Below are positions 1-9,022 of a stretch of 64,000 nucleotides of DNA, piece after piece. The first letter of the stretch is position 1. Each line of letters starts with the position of its first letter. Position numbers and translations under genes: made by a program. The notes below the pieces were generated by a model. That model was not told where the DNA came from, searched no databases, and saw nothing but the letters and a program-made list of their open reading frames with translations. This DNA is from JACMLD01 sp040007355 (lineage in GTDB: Bacteria; Bacteroidota; Bacteroidia; Chitinophagales; Chitinophagaceae): contig JBDTVE010000072.1 in assembly GCA_040007355.1 (NCBI GenBank), positions 19,191-83,190 on the forward strand, in the 5' to 3' direction.

Positions 1-108
1 CTGCACGACGGCACCCTGGTACAACCCGCGGCAGACAGCAGTGATTTTAAACAGGAAGGCGGCGCAGTAAAGACGAAAAGCGACAGCGCCGCCAACCCGA
101 AAAAATGA
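1..108 (+). CDS. C-terminal tail of RND membrane fusion protein (partial)
   Basis: The first 35 codons of the window are open in frame 1 and end in TGA. The tail is hydrophilic (it reads LHDGTLVQPA and then a lysine/serine-rich end), as is common at the C-terminus of AcrA/MexA-type periplasmic adaptors. It lies 38 bases upstream of an RND pump on the same strand, the standard adaptor-pump operon order. The assignment rests on position rather than domain content, because only the extreme C-terminus is inside the window. Confidence 0.6.
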   Translation: MHDGTLVQPAADSSDFKQEGGAVKTKSDSAANPKK

Positions 109-146
109 GTTTACCGATTACCAAACCCAGTAACGAAATAAATTAG

Positions 147-3100
147 ATGATTGCAGATACTTTCATACGCAGACCAGTAACCGCTATTGTTATTTCTGTT
201 GTAATTGTTCTACTGGGGGTGTTGGCAATACTCAACCTGCCCATTAGCCAGTATCCGGATATAACACCGCCCATTGTACAGATTACGGGCAATTATACCG
301 GCGCCGATGCGCAAACCGTGGAACAAACTGTTACCACGCCCGTGGAAACACAGGTAAACGGCACGCCCGGCATGGCCTACCTGCAAAGTAACAGTACCAG
401 CGACGGCCGTACCACCATTAACGTAAACCTGCAGGTGGGTACCAATCCCGATATTGCCGCGCTGGACATCCAGAACCGGGTTGGCATTGCCACGCCGCAA
501 TTGCCCGATGATGTAAAACGCCTGGGGTTAACCACCCGTAAGCGCAATCCCAGTATTCTCATGCTGGTGGCCATGTTTACACCCCAGGGAACGCACAACG
601 TAACCTTTGTAGACAACTATACCAATATATTTGTGCGCGATGCATTGCTCCGTGTACCCGGTGTGGGCGATATCTTCACCCGTGCCGATGATTTCAGTAT
701 GCGTATATGGCTGCAGCCGGATAAAATGGCCCAATTGGGTCTTACTGCCAATGATATTGTGGCCTCCCTCACCGAGCAGAATGTTCAGATAGCGGCTGGT
801 TCCGTGGGCTCCGCACCCCAGTCTAAAACCCAGGCTTTTGAGTACACGGTTTTTACCAATAGCCGGTTAAACAGCGTGCAGCAGTTCAGTGACATTATTG
901 TACGCAGCAGGCCAGCAGAAGGTTCCATTGTTTACCTGAAAGACGTGGCACGGGCGGAACTGGGTAAATTCAGTTATGCCAGCAACTCGTTTGTAGATGG
1001 TAAACGGGCTTCTTATCTGCTTATCTACCAGGCGCCCGGCAGCAATGCACTGGATGTGGCAAAAGGCATTTACAAGGCCATGGAAAACCTGAAAAAATCT
1101 TTTCCAAAAGACATCGATTACGTGGTGCCTTTTGAAAGCGTATCAGTGGTACAGGTATCCATACGCGAAGTGGTAAAAACGTTGCTCGAAGCGCTGAGCC
1201 TGGTAATACTGGTAGTGTTTTTGTTCCTGCAGAGCTGGCGCGCTACCCTGATACCGGTACTGGCCATCCCGGTTTCCATCATCGGTACATTTGCCCTGTT
1301 CATACCGCTGGGATTTACCATCAATACCCTTACCATGTTTGGTTTTGTACTGGCCATCGGTATCGTGGTAGACGATGCCATTGTGGTGGTGGAAGCCGTA
1401 CAACATTATATTGATACGGAAGGTATATCGGCCAAAGAAGCTACTAAAAAAGCCATGAAGGATATCTCCGGACCGGTGGTGGCCATCGCGTTGATACTGG
1501 CTGCCGTATTTGTGCCGGTGGCCTTTATACCGGGTATCGTGGGAAGGCTTTATCAGCAGTTTGCCATTACCATTGCCATCTCCGTGCTGATCTCCGCATT
1601 TGTAGCGCTTTCATTAACGCCCGCGCTGTGCTCGTTGTTTTTAAAGCCGATGCATTTGACAAATAAATCGCGGGGTTTAAACGCCTTTTTCTTCCGGTTC
1701 AACCGATGGTTTCAAAGAACCACCGACCGGTACAATGCCGGTGTAAAAAGAGTCATTAAAGGGGCGCCCTACGCCATTGTTGCGCTTATCTGTATCTATG
1801 CGGGCACCGGTTTATTATTTAAAGCCAAGCCAACCGGTTTTATTCCTACAGAAGACGAAGGCCGTTTATATGTTACCTATGAATTACCGGAAGCCTCCTC
1901 CACCACCCGCAGCCTTGAAGTGCTGGACACCGTGATGAGTATACTTAAACAAACCCCGGGTATTGCGCATTATGCCGGCCTGGGCGGACTGAACGTGGTT
2001 ACTTTTGCCGCCAAATCAAACAGCGGTACCGTGTTTTCCCAATTAAAGCCATGGGATCAACGTACCGATAAATCGCTTCAGTTAAGCAGTTTGATTTCCA
2101 CCCTGCAGAAAAAATTTGCTTCCATCAAGGGCGCCAACGTAATTGTTATTTCCCCGCCGGCCATACCCGGTCTCGGACAAACAGGCGGTTTTACTTTTGA
2201 ATTGGAACAGAAAGAAAGCACAGACGATATCAAACAGTTTGAGAAAGTGGTGAATAATTTTGTTGCGGAAGCCAATAAAAGACCTGAGATCAGTCGCGCT
2301 TTCTCCTTTTTTACCGCGCGCACACCCGGTTACCAGGTAGATGTTGACAGAGAAAAATGTAAAAAACTGGGTGTGTCCATTTCAGACGTATACAATACCA
2401 TGCAAACATTCCTGGGCAGCCGTTATGTGAATGATTTTACCATTTATGGAAGAAATTACCACGTGGTGGCCCAGGCCGACACCGCGTTCCGGGCGGGCAT
2501 CGGCAACCTGGATAAATATTATGTGCGCAACCAGTCCGGCGACCTGCTCCCGCTCAGTATACTGGTCAGCTACAAGGTAACGGAAAGCGCCCCGCTGGTA
2601 TCGCACTACAACCTTTTTCGAACAGCGGAAATAAACGGTGGTGCCGGCCCCGGCTATAGCAGCGGCCAGGCCATTGCGGCATTGCGCGAAACGGCGGCAA
2701 AGGTATTGCCGGCGGGTTATGGGTACGAGTTTTCCGGTCTCAGCCGCGAGGAAATCAACTCCGGTAACAGTACCATCATCATTTTTTCCCTGTCCATTGT
2801 ATTTGTATTCCTGTTCCTGGCGGCCTTGTATGAAAGCTGGTCGGTACCCTTTTCTGTGTTGCTGGCGGTTCCGCTTGGGGCCTTCGGCGCCATTCTAACG
2901 CTTACCCTTATCCCAAGACTCACCAATAGCGTGTATGCCCAAATAGGTTTGATTACGCTGATAGGCCTGGCCGCTAAAAACGCCATCCTTATCGTGGAGT
3001 TTGCAAAGGAAAGGGTAGACCGGGGGATGCCTTTGCTACAGGCAACGATGGAAGCCGTTGATTTACGGTTACGCCCTATTGTTATGACCTCCATGGCATT

Positions 3101-3335
3101 TATACTGGGTGTGTTGCCCCTGGCTTTTGCCCAGGGTGCCGGCGCGGTGGCCCGTTCTACCATTGGTTGGACCGTGCTGGGCGGTATGCTGGGCGCCACC
3201 CTGCTGGCCATCTTTATGGTACCCGTACTGTTTATTGTTATTACCCGGCTGGCCTATGGGAAAAAGCAACTGGCGGAAATGGAACTCAGGGCTAAGGAAG
3301 AAGGCGACGAAAGGGAAGAATCGATAGGAGCCTGA
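147..3335 (+). CDS. RND multidrug efflux pump, inner-membrane subunit (AcrB/HAE1 family)
   Basis: This 1062-residue protein is full length for the hydrophobe/amphiphile RND family. It is a proton-driven trimeric pump of the inner membrane that exports drugs through an adaptor and an outer-membrane channel. Its start, MIADTFIRRPV, is typical of the family, with TM1 following at once. The proton-relay aspartates are in GIVVDDAIVVVEA (around residue 410) and the TM10 lysine is in AAKNAILIVEFA (around 950). The two halves each carry a large periplasmic loop. It follows the adaptor tail at the window start by 38 bases. No outer-membrane factor gene follows it here, so that subunit would be upstream or elsewhere. 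The substrate cannot be read from the sequence. Confidence 0.95.
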   Translation: MIADTFIRRPVTAIVISVVIVLLGVLAILNLPISQYPDITPPIVQITGNYTGADAQTVEQTVTTPVETQVNGTPGMAYLQSNSTSDGRTTINVNLQVGTNPDIAALDIQNRVGIATPQLPDDVKRLGLTTRKRNPSILMLVAMFTPQGTHNVTFVDNYTNIFVRDALLRVPGVGDIFTRADDFSMRIWLQPDKMAQLGLTANDIVASLTEQNVQIAAGSVGSAPQSKTQAFEYTVFTNSRLNSVQQFSDIIVRSRPAEGSIVYLKDVARAELGKFSYASNSFVDGKRASYLLIYQAPGSNALDVAKGIYKAMENLKKSFPKDIDYVVPFESVSVVQVSIREVVKTLLEALSLVILVVFLFLQSWRATLIPVLAIPVSIIGTFALFIPLGFTINTLTMFGFVLAIGIVVDDAIVVVEAVQHYIDTEGISAKEATKKAMKDISGPVVAIALILAAVFVPVAFIPGIVGRLYQQFAITIAISVLISAFVALSLTPALCSLFLKPMHLTNKSRGLNAFFFRFNRWFQRTTDRYNAGVKRVIKGAPYAIVALICIYAGTGLLFKAKPTGFIPTEDEGRLYVTYELPEASSTTRSLEVLDTVMSILKQTPGIAHYAGLGGLNVVTFAAKSNSGTVFSQLKPWDQRTDKSLQLSSLISTLQKKFASIKGANVIVISPPAIPGLGQTGGFTFELEQKESTDDIKQFEKVVNNFVAEANKRPEISRAFSFFTARTPGYQVDVDREKCKKLGVSISDVYNTMQTFLGSRYVNDFTIYGRNYHVVAQADTAFRAGIGNLDKYYVRNQSGDLLPLSILVSYKVTESAPLVSHYNLFRTAEINGGAGPGYSSGQAIAALRETAAKVLPAGYGYEFSGLSREEINSGNSTIIIFSLSIVFVFLFLAALYESWSVPFSVLLAVPLGAFGAILTLTLIPRLTNSVYAQIGLITLIGLAAKNAILIVEFAKERVDRGMPLLQATMEAVDLRLRPIVMTSMAFILGVLPLAFAQGAGAVARSTIGWTVLGGMLGATLLAIFMVPVLFIVITRLAYGKKQLAEMELRAKEEGDEREESIGA

Positions 3336-3350
3336 TGGGCGTAGCGTTGT

Positions 3351-3887
3351 TCAGATATTGTTTTCAACAATGAATTTCATTAAAGCCGAAGGCGTATTAA
3401 GCCCCAGTTGCTGCATAATATTTTTACGGTAGGTTTTATTATTGTAAATACTTAAAAAATGGCGTTCTGCTATTTGTTGGTTGGTATGGCCGTATTTTAT
3501 CACTTGTATGATTTCAAATTCCCTTTTGGTGAAATTAAATTGTTTCAGGAACACGTCCTTGCTATCGGATTCGTTGCTTGTTTTTGGAGAACGGTAGGGA
3601 AAGCTACTATGGCCTTCGGCTATCAGGTGAATGCTTTGCAATAGTTCCTGTTTCTTGTTGTTTTGAGCTGCTAGCCGTTTGGCCCCTATTGTTTTGCTTT
3701 TTCTACCAGGGGTTCTTCGCTATAAATCGGACAAAAACGGCACAGGCAGTTCCAGGAATTCCATTTGTTTGATAAAGGCATAAGCGGTTTTTTGGGATTA
3801 CGCCATTTTATCAATAGACTGGCCCGGAGAGCCGATTGCCCGCGAAATAATAAAGACTACCAGTAACATGATTTTCCCTGCCGGCAT
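3351..3887 (-). pseudogene. Decayed LuxR-type regulator gene with two in-frame stops
   Basis: Reading leftward from an ATG at 3887, one frame holds a hydrophobic leader (MPAGKIMLLVVFIIS), an in-frame TAA near 3800, a short stretch, a TAG at 3720-3722, and then an open run to the TGA at 3351. The last ~60 residues are a GerE/LuxR helix-turn-helix: FTKREFEIIQVIKYGHTNQQIAE, then LSIYNNKTYRKNIMQQLGL. The stretch just before it (KRLAAQNNKKQELLQ) resembles the coiled linker found before this domain in Bacteroidota sensor-regulators. At 179 codons it is far shorter than those proteins, so the sensor middle was probably lost as well as interrupted. The HTH piece could still be translated from the TTG at 3641. 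I infer a pseudogene; a short active HTH protein is the alternative. Confidence 0.6.
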
Positions 3888-3978
3888 CCGAGTTGGTTTT
3901 AGCTTGGCTGAAAATTACCGCTTGTTCCAATATCAACGGTATTCATACAATTTAAAATACCAAGTACTTTGTATAGTG

Positions 3979-4012
3979 TTTGATGGCCAGATGCCAAATA
4001 TTTGTATCTTAG
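3979..4012 (+). promoter_or_regulatory. Possible Bacteroidota-type promoter
   Basis: TTTG at 3979-3982 and TATCTTAG at 4005-4012 approximate the -33 (TTTG) and -7 (TAnnTTTG) elements of Bacteroidota promoters, with about 22 bases between them. A palindrome AAGTACTT lies just upstream (about 3962-3969) and might be an operator. It would read toward the small gene at 4193 and the barrel gene at 4413. This is pattern matching only. Confidence 0.25.
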
Positions 4013-4192
4013 AAGCCGATATACCGTTTATACAAGCCAGTTATAACGATTTTTCTCCGGATATTTTCCCCGGTTGATTAGCCGTTGTAAGTCCCGGGAT
4101 TAAAAAAATGCTTTCGGGCAACTTTGAACAGCGGCGCTCTTCAATCCTATTATAAGACCACCTGCTGTTCTTATATTTTTAAACTTTAAACA

Positions 4193-4385
4193 ATGCTTAT
4201 GACCAGGTTTTGCTTTGCTTTTTATGGCCGCAATGGTGTCTACCGTACCCATCCACGTTTTAGGCGCCGTAATATCAAAGAAAGTTGTTAATAACACGGA
4301 AAGCAATGCCAGCATTGCCTGGAACCGGTTGCTGGGAAGTTTTGAGAACACCATACCCGAATTGCAAAGCCGTCTTTCCAAATAA
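4193..4385 (+). pseudogene. Small exported protein gene with apparent 1-base frameshift
   Basis: An open frame ending at TAA 4383-4385 reads VPIHVLGAVISKKVVNN and ends in PELQSRLSK. It has the composition of a real small protein. The open frame begins inside a hydrophobic stretch (ALLFMAAMVSTVPIHV). The natural start, ATG at 4193 or 4199, is in another frame. Removing one T from the TTTT run at about 4208-4211 joins them into a roughly 60-residue protein with a normal signal peptide (MTRFALLFMAAMVST). Without this correction, translation could begin only at internal ATG 4224, giving 53 residues with a poor leader. It ends 27 bases before the barrel gene and is probably cotranscribed with it. 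Function is not recognised. Confidence 0.4.
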
Positions 4386-4412
4386 TCAATTTAACCCCTA
4401 AACATTTATATC

Positions 4413-5135
4413 ATGAAGTTAGTTTCATTGCTCGTTATTTCCTGCTGTCTCGGATGCGCGTCGTTTGCACAAAAAGCGCCCAAAGTATTCCGACCTTTCT
4501 ATTTCAATTTTGGCCTCAATATGGGTAGCGGCCATTATGGTTCAGCACCCCTGGCTTCCTATAACGCCAAACAGAATATACTGGATGGTTACTATGGCGT
4601 GAAAATGGGATACCTGTTTGAGCTTGGCACAAAAATCTATTTTAACAGCTCAGAACATAAGCTGCGGTACGGGCTGGACTGGACTTTTTTATCGGCCAGT
4701 TACAATGAAATGAACTGGGATGCCTATGCGGCAGCAAAAGGCGGTACCGTTACCGGGGCGCGTATTTTCAACGTGTCTACCAAACTGGGGCCGGTGCTGT
4801 CTTATAATATCGTTAAAAAACTGGTTGCACACCTCCACTTCCAAGTGGCGCCGGTGGTGCATTATTCCACCTTTGAATATAATAAGGGAGGTGCAACAAC
4901 TGAAGATTTCAATTTCAATGCAGATAACCTTAAAGATCTGTATGGCGGTATAAAAACTAACCTGGGGGTAGGCGTTAGTTGGGGCGTTATTGGCCTGGGC
5001 CTGGATTATTTCAGCGGCAAACTGAAGACCGGCTACCTGTACGACAATACCCTCACCGGTGAAAACAGTAGCAATACCCTGTATCAGAAAATTTCCACAT
5101 CTTCCCTCCAGCTAAAACTAACCCTTAACCTGTAA
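4413..5135 (+). CDS. Outer-membrane beta-barrel protein, function unknown
   Basis: The 240-residue protein has a clear signal peptide (MKLVSLLVISCCLGCASFAQ) cut after FAQ. The mature part has alternating hydrophobic and polar strands rich in glycine and aromatic residues, for example FYFNFGLNMGSGHYG and LKLRYGLDWTF-like stretches. The last residues (SSLQLKLTLNL) look like a closing beta strand. This fits the OMP_b-brl family of small 8-10 strand barrels. It sits 27 bases after the small exported-protein ORF and is followed by a strong terminator, so the two may form a unit. No substrate or partner can be named. Confidence 0.7.
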   Translation: MKLVSLLVISCCLGCASFAQKAPKVFRPFYFNFGLNMGSGHYGSAPLASYNAKQNILDGYYGVKMGYLFELGTKIYFNSSEHKLRYGLDWTFLSASYNEMNWDAYAAAKGGTVTGARIFNVSTKLGPVLSYNIVKKLVAHLHFQVAPVVHYSTFEYNKGGATTEDFNFNADNLKDLYGGIKTNLGVGVSWGVIGLGLDYFSGKLKTGYLYDNTLTGENSSNTLYQKISTSSLQLKLTLNL

Positions 5136-5165
5136 ACCCCGGGACGGCTGTTTCAGGAACAGCGC

Positions 5166-5211
5166 AAAACAGGGTGCATCTGTATGCCGTTATTTAGATG
5201 CACCCTGTTTT
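5166..5211 (+). terminator. Intrinsic terminator after the barrel gene
   Basis: A perfect 15-bp stem pairs 5166-5180 (AAAACAGGGTGCATC) with 5197-5211 (GATGCACCCTGTTTT) around a 16-base loop. It lies 30 bases after the 4413-5135 stop and ends in a T run. The A run on the left arm would also allow it to work on the minus strand. Confidence 0.85.
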
Positions 5212-5487
5212 ACTTCGTTTACCATTTTCTGTATTGAGGATCCTGGTATGCTGGAAAATTGACGGCATACCGGTGTATTTCACATGCAATTTTTCAATCG
5301 GTAAAAGGTATTTCTACGATGTGGATAAGCCGTCTTTGGCATGGCAAATGCAATACCATGGATGCTAAAATCCGCCTTATGAAAAAAACCATTGTATTGA
5401 ACCTGGCGTTTATACTGTTGTTTTATTTTTTGTTACGGGTCTTTCTTCCAATATAAAAAACGCCCGGGCATTGGTGTTGATTCAATC
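5212..5487. other. Intergenic stretch, no supported gene
   Basis: Between the terminator and the end of trmD I see no convincing gene. A short hydrophobic reading frame on the plus strand (MKKTIVLNLAFILLFYFLLRV, ending near 5456) resembles a single membrane segment, but nothing else supports it. Confidence 0.4.
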
Positions 5488-6165
5488 TCAATCGTTCAGC
5501 AGGCCGGGTCTTCTTTCGCGCGTACGCTGCAGGGATTGCTCGTATCGCCAGTCTTCAATTTTTTTTGGGTCTCCGCTCAGTAGTATATCGGGTACTTTTA
5601 TGCCCCGAAAATCGGCGGGTCTTGTATAGACCGGCGGGGCCAGTAAATTATCCTGGAAGGAATCAAAAAGCGCGGAAGTTTCATCATTTAAAACCCCGGG
5701 CAGTAACCTGCCTACGGCATCTGCCACTACCGCTGCGGCCAGTTCGCCCCCGCTGAGTACATAGTCACCGATTGAAATTTCACGGGTTACATATTGCTGG
5801 CGGATACGGTCGTCAATACCCTTATAATGGCCACAGATAATCAGTATGTTTTTTTTTAAGGAGAGTTGGTTGGCGGTTTGCTGGTTAAACCCATCCCCGT
5901 CGGGGGTCATATAAATCACCTCGTCATAGGCCGTTACGGCGGAAAGGGATTCAATGGCATTGGCCAGCGGTTCGGGCATCATCACCATACCGGCGCCACC
6001 GCCGTACTGGTAGTCGTCTACCTGGCCATATTCATTTACCGCCCATTTACGCAGGTGATGTACGTTTACTTCCAGCAAACCTTTTGCCTGCGCCCGCTTT
6101 ATAATGCTGTGCTGCAGGGGGCTTTCCAGTAGTTCCGGCACCACCGATAAAATGTCGATCTTCAT
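5488..6165 (-). CDS. trmD: tRNA (guanine-37-N1)-methyltransferase TrmD
   Basis: TrmD methylates G37 next to the anticodon in tRNAs that read CCN, CUN and CGG codons, using S-adenosylmethionine, and prevents +1 frameshifting. At 225 residues it has the usual length. Family motifs are present: MKIDILSVVPELLESPL at the start, YGGGAGMVM near residue 55, ILIICGHYKGIDDRI and EISIGDYVLSGGELA of the trefoil-knot SAM site near 110-140, and the C-terminal WRYEQSLQRTRERRPGLL. It is often beside rimM and rpsP. Here rimM and rpsP are 3 kb away on the same strand, with a lipoprotein, a peroxiredoxin and dinB in between. Confidence 0.97.
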   Translation of the reverse strand: MKIDILSVVPELLESPLQHSIIKRAQAKGLLEVNVHHLRKWAVNEYGQVDDYQYGGGAGMVMMPEPLANAIESLSAVTAYDEVIYMTPDGDGFNQQTANQLSLKKNILIICGHYKGIDDRIRQQYVTREISIGDYVLSGGELAAAVVADAVGRLLPGVLNDETSALFDSFQDNLLAPPVYTRPADFRGIKVPDILLSGDPKKIEDWRYEQSLQRTRERRPGLLND

Positions 6166-6312
6166 GCAGCAAACTTAAGAAGAAAACCGCACTGTGTCCA
6201 TTGCGGGTAATGGAATGCCGCGCTGGCCAGGCCATTGCTAACAGGCTGACCACGGCTGCTTAAGAACAATTATTATTGTCTTATTTTCGCACTGGCCTTA
6301 TAATATTTGATT

Positions 6313-6900
6313 ATGAGAAAAAGCTATCTGATACTTTTTATTGCCATCACATTGGCTGCTTCCTGCCAGAAAGCCATCAGCGATTTTGACCCGGCAACAA
6401 CGACCACGCAGCCGCCTTCCAACGGCAGCGGCAGTTTTGAAGCTACCATAAACGGTGAGAAGAAAAGCTTTACGGTTAAGGCGGCAACGCTGGTGCGGAA
6501 TCTGGCGGCCAATGAAAAGCGGATGGATATAACAGGTATCTCAACCGATAACAAAACGACGCTGATCCTTACCCTGGGCGAAGAAATCAGCCAGGGCAAT
6601 ACGGTAACGGTAAAAAAATATGTATTAAATGCTTTCCCTGATGATGATCCGGCGACGCCGGGGATCGACGAAAGCCTCTATACCCAGGGGTTTACTACTT
6701 ATGGAATTGCTATTGGAAGTAACTGGTTATATGATGTGTTTGAAGAAAACGGCAGTTGTACGGTAAGCAATTGTGATGCGGCTGCTACCCGGATTTCAGG
6801 CGAATTTGAAACCACGCTGACCGATCTGATTGATGCTACACATATCGTGAGAATAACCGCGGGCAAGTTCACCAATATCAAATACACGGTACAGAATTAA
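6313..6900 (+). CDS. Lipoprotein of unknown function
   Basis: The protein starts with a lipoprotein signal, MRKSYLILFIAITLAASC, with the lipobox cysteine at residue 18. A Thr/Ser/Pro linker follows (PATTTTQPPSNGSG), then a beta-rich domain beginning FEATINGEKKSF. This layout (lipobox, short linker, a domain starting with a 'xATxNGxxx' strand) is common among small Bacteroidota lipoproteins of the DUF6252-like type. That resemblance is from memory and not tested. I chose ATG 6313 over the upstream TTG 6307 because it gives a normal signal peptide. It is transcribed against its neighbours on both sides. Confidence 0.75.
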   Translation: MRKSYLILFIAITLAASCQKAISDFDPATTTTQPPSNGSGSFEATINGEKKSFTVKAATLVRNLAANEKRMDITGISTDNKTTLILTLGEEISQGNTVTVKKYVLNAFPDDDPATPGIDESLYTQGFTTYGIAIGSNWLYDVFEENGSCTVSNCDAAATRISGEFETTLTDLIDATHIVRITAGKFTNIKYTVQN

Positions 6901-7008
6901 TCGGCCCCGGGATGGACCTGCCTGCACCACATAGATTTACCGTTGAAGGGTGCGACGCAACTACTGCCCCCCGATGCTCCTATGCCGGGCTCCCCAGTAT
7001 TGTTGCAA

Positions 7009-7033
7009 AAAAATAAAAGGGCTCCGGGGCCCT
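7009..7033 (-). terminator. Probable terminator after the peroxiredoxin gene
   Basis: On the minus strand a short GC-rich stem (AGGGC at 7018-7022 with GCCCT at 7029-7033) is followed by a T-rich run, seen as A residues on the plus strand at about 7007-7018. It lies 27 bases past the stop of the 7060-7698 gene. Confidence 0.6.
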
Positions 7034-7059
7034 CTTATCTAAAATTATCTGTTACAAAA

Positions 7060-7698
7060 TTACTCGGCGCTTGGCTGTGGTGTATAACGCAAATAGGGTT
7101 TTACCACCTTTACACCTTTCGGGAATTTCTTAATAGCATCTTCCGTGCTGATGGCGGGAGATATGATTACATCTTCACCTGGGTTCCAGTCGGCTGGTGT
7201 AGACACACTATGATTGGCGGTCAGTTGCAGTGAATCAATTACCCTTATTACTTCATTAAAGTTCCTGCCGGTAGAGGCGGGATAAGTAATGTACAGTTTC
7301 AATTTCTTATCGGGACCAATAATAAACAATGAACGAACGGTTGCTGAAGTAGAAGCATTGGGATGGATCATGTCGTACAGTTCTGCAACTTTGCGATCAT
7401 CATCTGCAATGATTGGAAAATCAACTGAACAGTTTTGTGTTTCATTGATATCTTTTATCCATCCTTGGTGTTTCTCCAGGGGGTCAACGCTTACCGCCAG
7501 CACTTTCACATTGCGCTTCCTGAACGCGTCCTGGAGTAAAGCGGTTTTCCCCAGTTCAGTTGTACAAACCGGTGTGAAGTCTGCCGGATGAGAAAATAGA
7601 ACACCCCATCCGTCGCCAAGAAATTCATAAAAATCAATGTTTCCGGCGGTTGTCTTTGCCTGGAAATTGGGGACTGTGTCGCCTAATCTTAAACTCAT
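7060..7698 (-). CDS. 1-Cys peroxiredoxin (Prx6 family)
   Basis: A thiol peroxidase of 212 residues that reduces hydrogen peroxide and organic hydroperoxides in the cytoplasm. The peroxidatic cysteine is in the PxxxTxxC block, FSHPADFTPVCTTE (near residue 45). The longer C-terminal domain (WNPGEDVIISPAIS and after) marks the Prx6 group rather than AhpC. A second cysteine in ETQNCSVDFPI is not in the resolving position of 2-Cys enzymes. It is a single-gene unit ending at its own terminator, leftward with dinB upstream. Confidence 0.92.
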   Translation of the reverse strand: MSLRLGDTVPNFQAKTTAGNIDFYEFLGDGWGVLFSHPADFTPVCTTELGKTALLQDAFRKRNVKVLAVSVDPLEKHQGWIKDINETQNCSVDFPIIADDDRKVAELYDMIHPNASTSATVRSLFIIGPDKKLKLYITYPASTGRNFNEVIRVIDSLQLTANHSVSTPADWNPGEDVIISPAISTEDAIKKFPKGVKVVKPYLRYTPQPSAE

Positions 7699-7770
7699 AT
7701 GTAAAATTTTTAAATGGAAAATAGGAATGCAAATATATTCATTCTCTACCCAACCGATAGACTAAATTTT

Positions 7771-8922
7771 TTATTTTCCGGTTGCTTTTGTTAAAAACCC
7801 TTTACCAAAGCGGTTTTTAACATCATCAATGGCCTTGTAGAGGGAGGCTTTTTTACCAGTATCGGAAAAGAGATTGGTTTGCAGGGCTTCGCCGGTGAGT
7901 TCAGTTAGTCGCACTCCCAGCAGACGCACCGCCTGTCCTTTACGGTAGAGCTTGTGAAACAAATCTTTGGCCAGGGGTATCAGTTCATCGTCGTAGAAAG
8001 TATAGGGAATAGCTGTCTGGCGTGAAGTGGTTTCAAAATCCGGGTAGCGGATCTTGACAGCTATACAACCGGCCATTTTATTCTCCTGGCGCAATTCATA
8101 GGCAATCTTTTCCGTCATGCGCACCAGTTGATTTAACAGAAAGTTTAGGTCGGTTTTATTCTCTTCAAAGGTATTTTCGGTGGAGACCGATTTGGCCTCC
8201 TGGTATTCCTGCACGGCGCTATTGTGCCTGCCATTGGCCTTGTTCCATAAGTCAATGCCATAATTGCCCACATAACGTTCCAGCATTTCGGGTTTTGCCT
8301 CGCGCAGTTCCCGGATGGTTTCTATGCCCACCTGTAACAGCGACCGGAAAGTCTGGGCGCCCACGCCGGGTATTTTATTAACCGGCAGCGGGTCCAGGAA
8401 TTCGGTTTCACCGCCAAAGGGTACCTGGAGGAAGCCATTGGGTTTAGCTTCATTGGTGGCCATTTTGGCAATCATTTTATTGGAAGCCAACCCAAAGGAT
8501 ATTGGCAACTGGGTGCGGGCCATGATCTTTTCGCGTAAATGTTTGGCCCATGCCAGGGCGTTAAAATATTTGTCCATCCCCGTTAGATCAAGATAAAATT
8601 CGTCAATCGATGCTTTTTCAAAAACAGGAGCCTCCGCGGCAATGATTTCCGTGACCCATCGGCTGAACCGGCTGTATTCTCCCCGGGTGCTGCCCACCAC
8701 GGTGGCTTGCGGACAAAGTTTCATAGCGGTTTTCATGGGCATGGCGGAATGGATACCAAATTTTCTTGCCTCGTAATTACAGGCGGCCACCACCCCGCGT
8801 TCGCTATGCCCGCCTACCAGCACCGGCTTGCCTTTTAAGGAAGGATTGTTGAGCACCTCTACGCTTACAAAAAACGAATCGAGGTCAAAATGCGCTATGG
8901 TGATCTGCGGATCCATCAGCAT
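7771..8922 (-). CDS. dinB: Y-family DNA polymerase IV
   Basis: An error-prone translesion polymerase that extends primers across damaged bases. Polymerase IV features are ITIAHFDLDSFFVSVE at the N-terminus (first catalytic Asp), SIDEFYLDLTGMD (second catalytic Asp/Glu pair) near residue 105, the helix-hairpin-helix KIPGVGAQTFRSLL, and the little-finger domain from about residue 235. The frame stays open up to 9036, inside rimM, but the true start is the ATG at 8922 or 8916 (MLMDPQITIAHFD), because the extension is proline-rich and unlike the family. The protein is then about 383 residues. It lies between rimM and the peroxiredoxin gene on the same strand. Confidence 0.93.
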   Translation of the reverse strand: MLMDPQITIAHFDLDSFFVSVEVLNNPSLKGKPVLVGGHSERGVVAACNYEARKFGIHSAMPMKTAMKLCPQATVVGSTRGEYSRFSRWVTEIIAAEAPVFEKASIDEFYLDLTGMDKYFNALAWAKHLREKIMARTQLPISFGLASNKMIAKMATNEAKPNGFLQVPFGGETEFLDPLPVNKIPGVGAQTFRSLLQVGIETIRELREAKPEMLERYVGNYGIDLWNKANGRHNSAVQEYQEAKSVSTENTFEENKTDLNFLLNQLVRMTEKIAYELRQENKMAGCIAVKIRYPDFETTSRQTAIPYTFYDDELIPLAKDLFHKLYRKGQAVRLLGVRLTELTGEALQTNLFSDTGKKASLYKAIDDVKNRFGKGFLTKATGK

Positions 8923-9022
8923 AAAGTTACGAAAAAGAGGCGGTAGGGCGGGGCAGCCGGTGGTTTTAGGGCGTTCTGTTAGCAGTAAACGGTGCGATGG
9001 ATGGTATGCGTTTACAGGTGGT

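Noticed and set aside
2717..3211. 164-codon open frame opposite the RND pump gene
   Set aside because: It is a reverse-strand shadow of a conserved transporter gene, with serine/arginine-rich composition and no motif.
3868..4077. 69-codon open frame upstream of the small exported gene
   Set aside because: No start context, motif or signal; it overlaps a possible promoter and the decayed regulator gene.
5259..5456. 65-codon open frame ending in a hydrophobic helix
   Set aside because: Only the last 25 residues look like a membrane segment, and there is no neighbour or family support.
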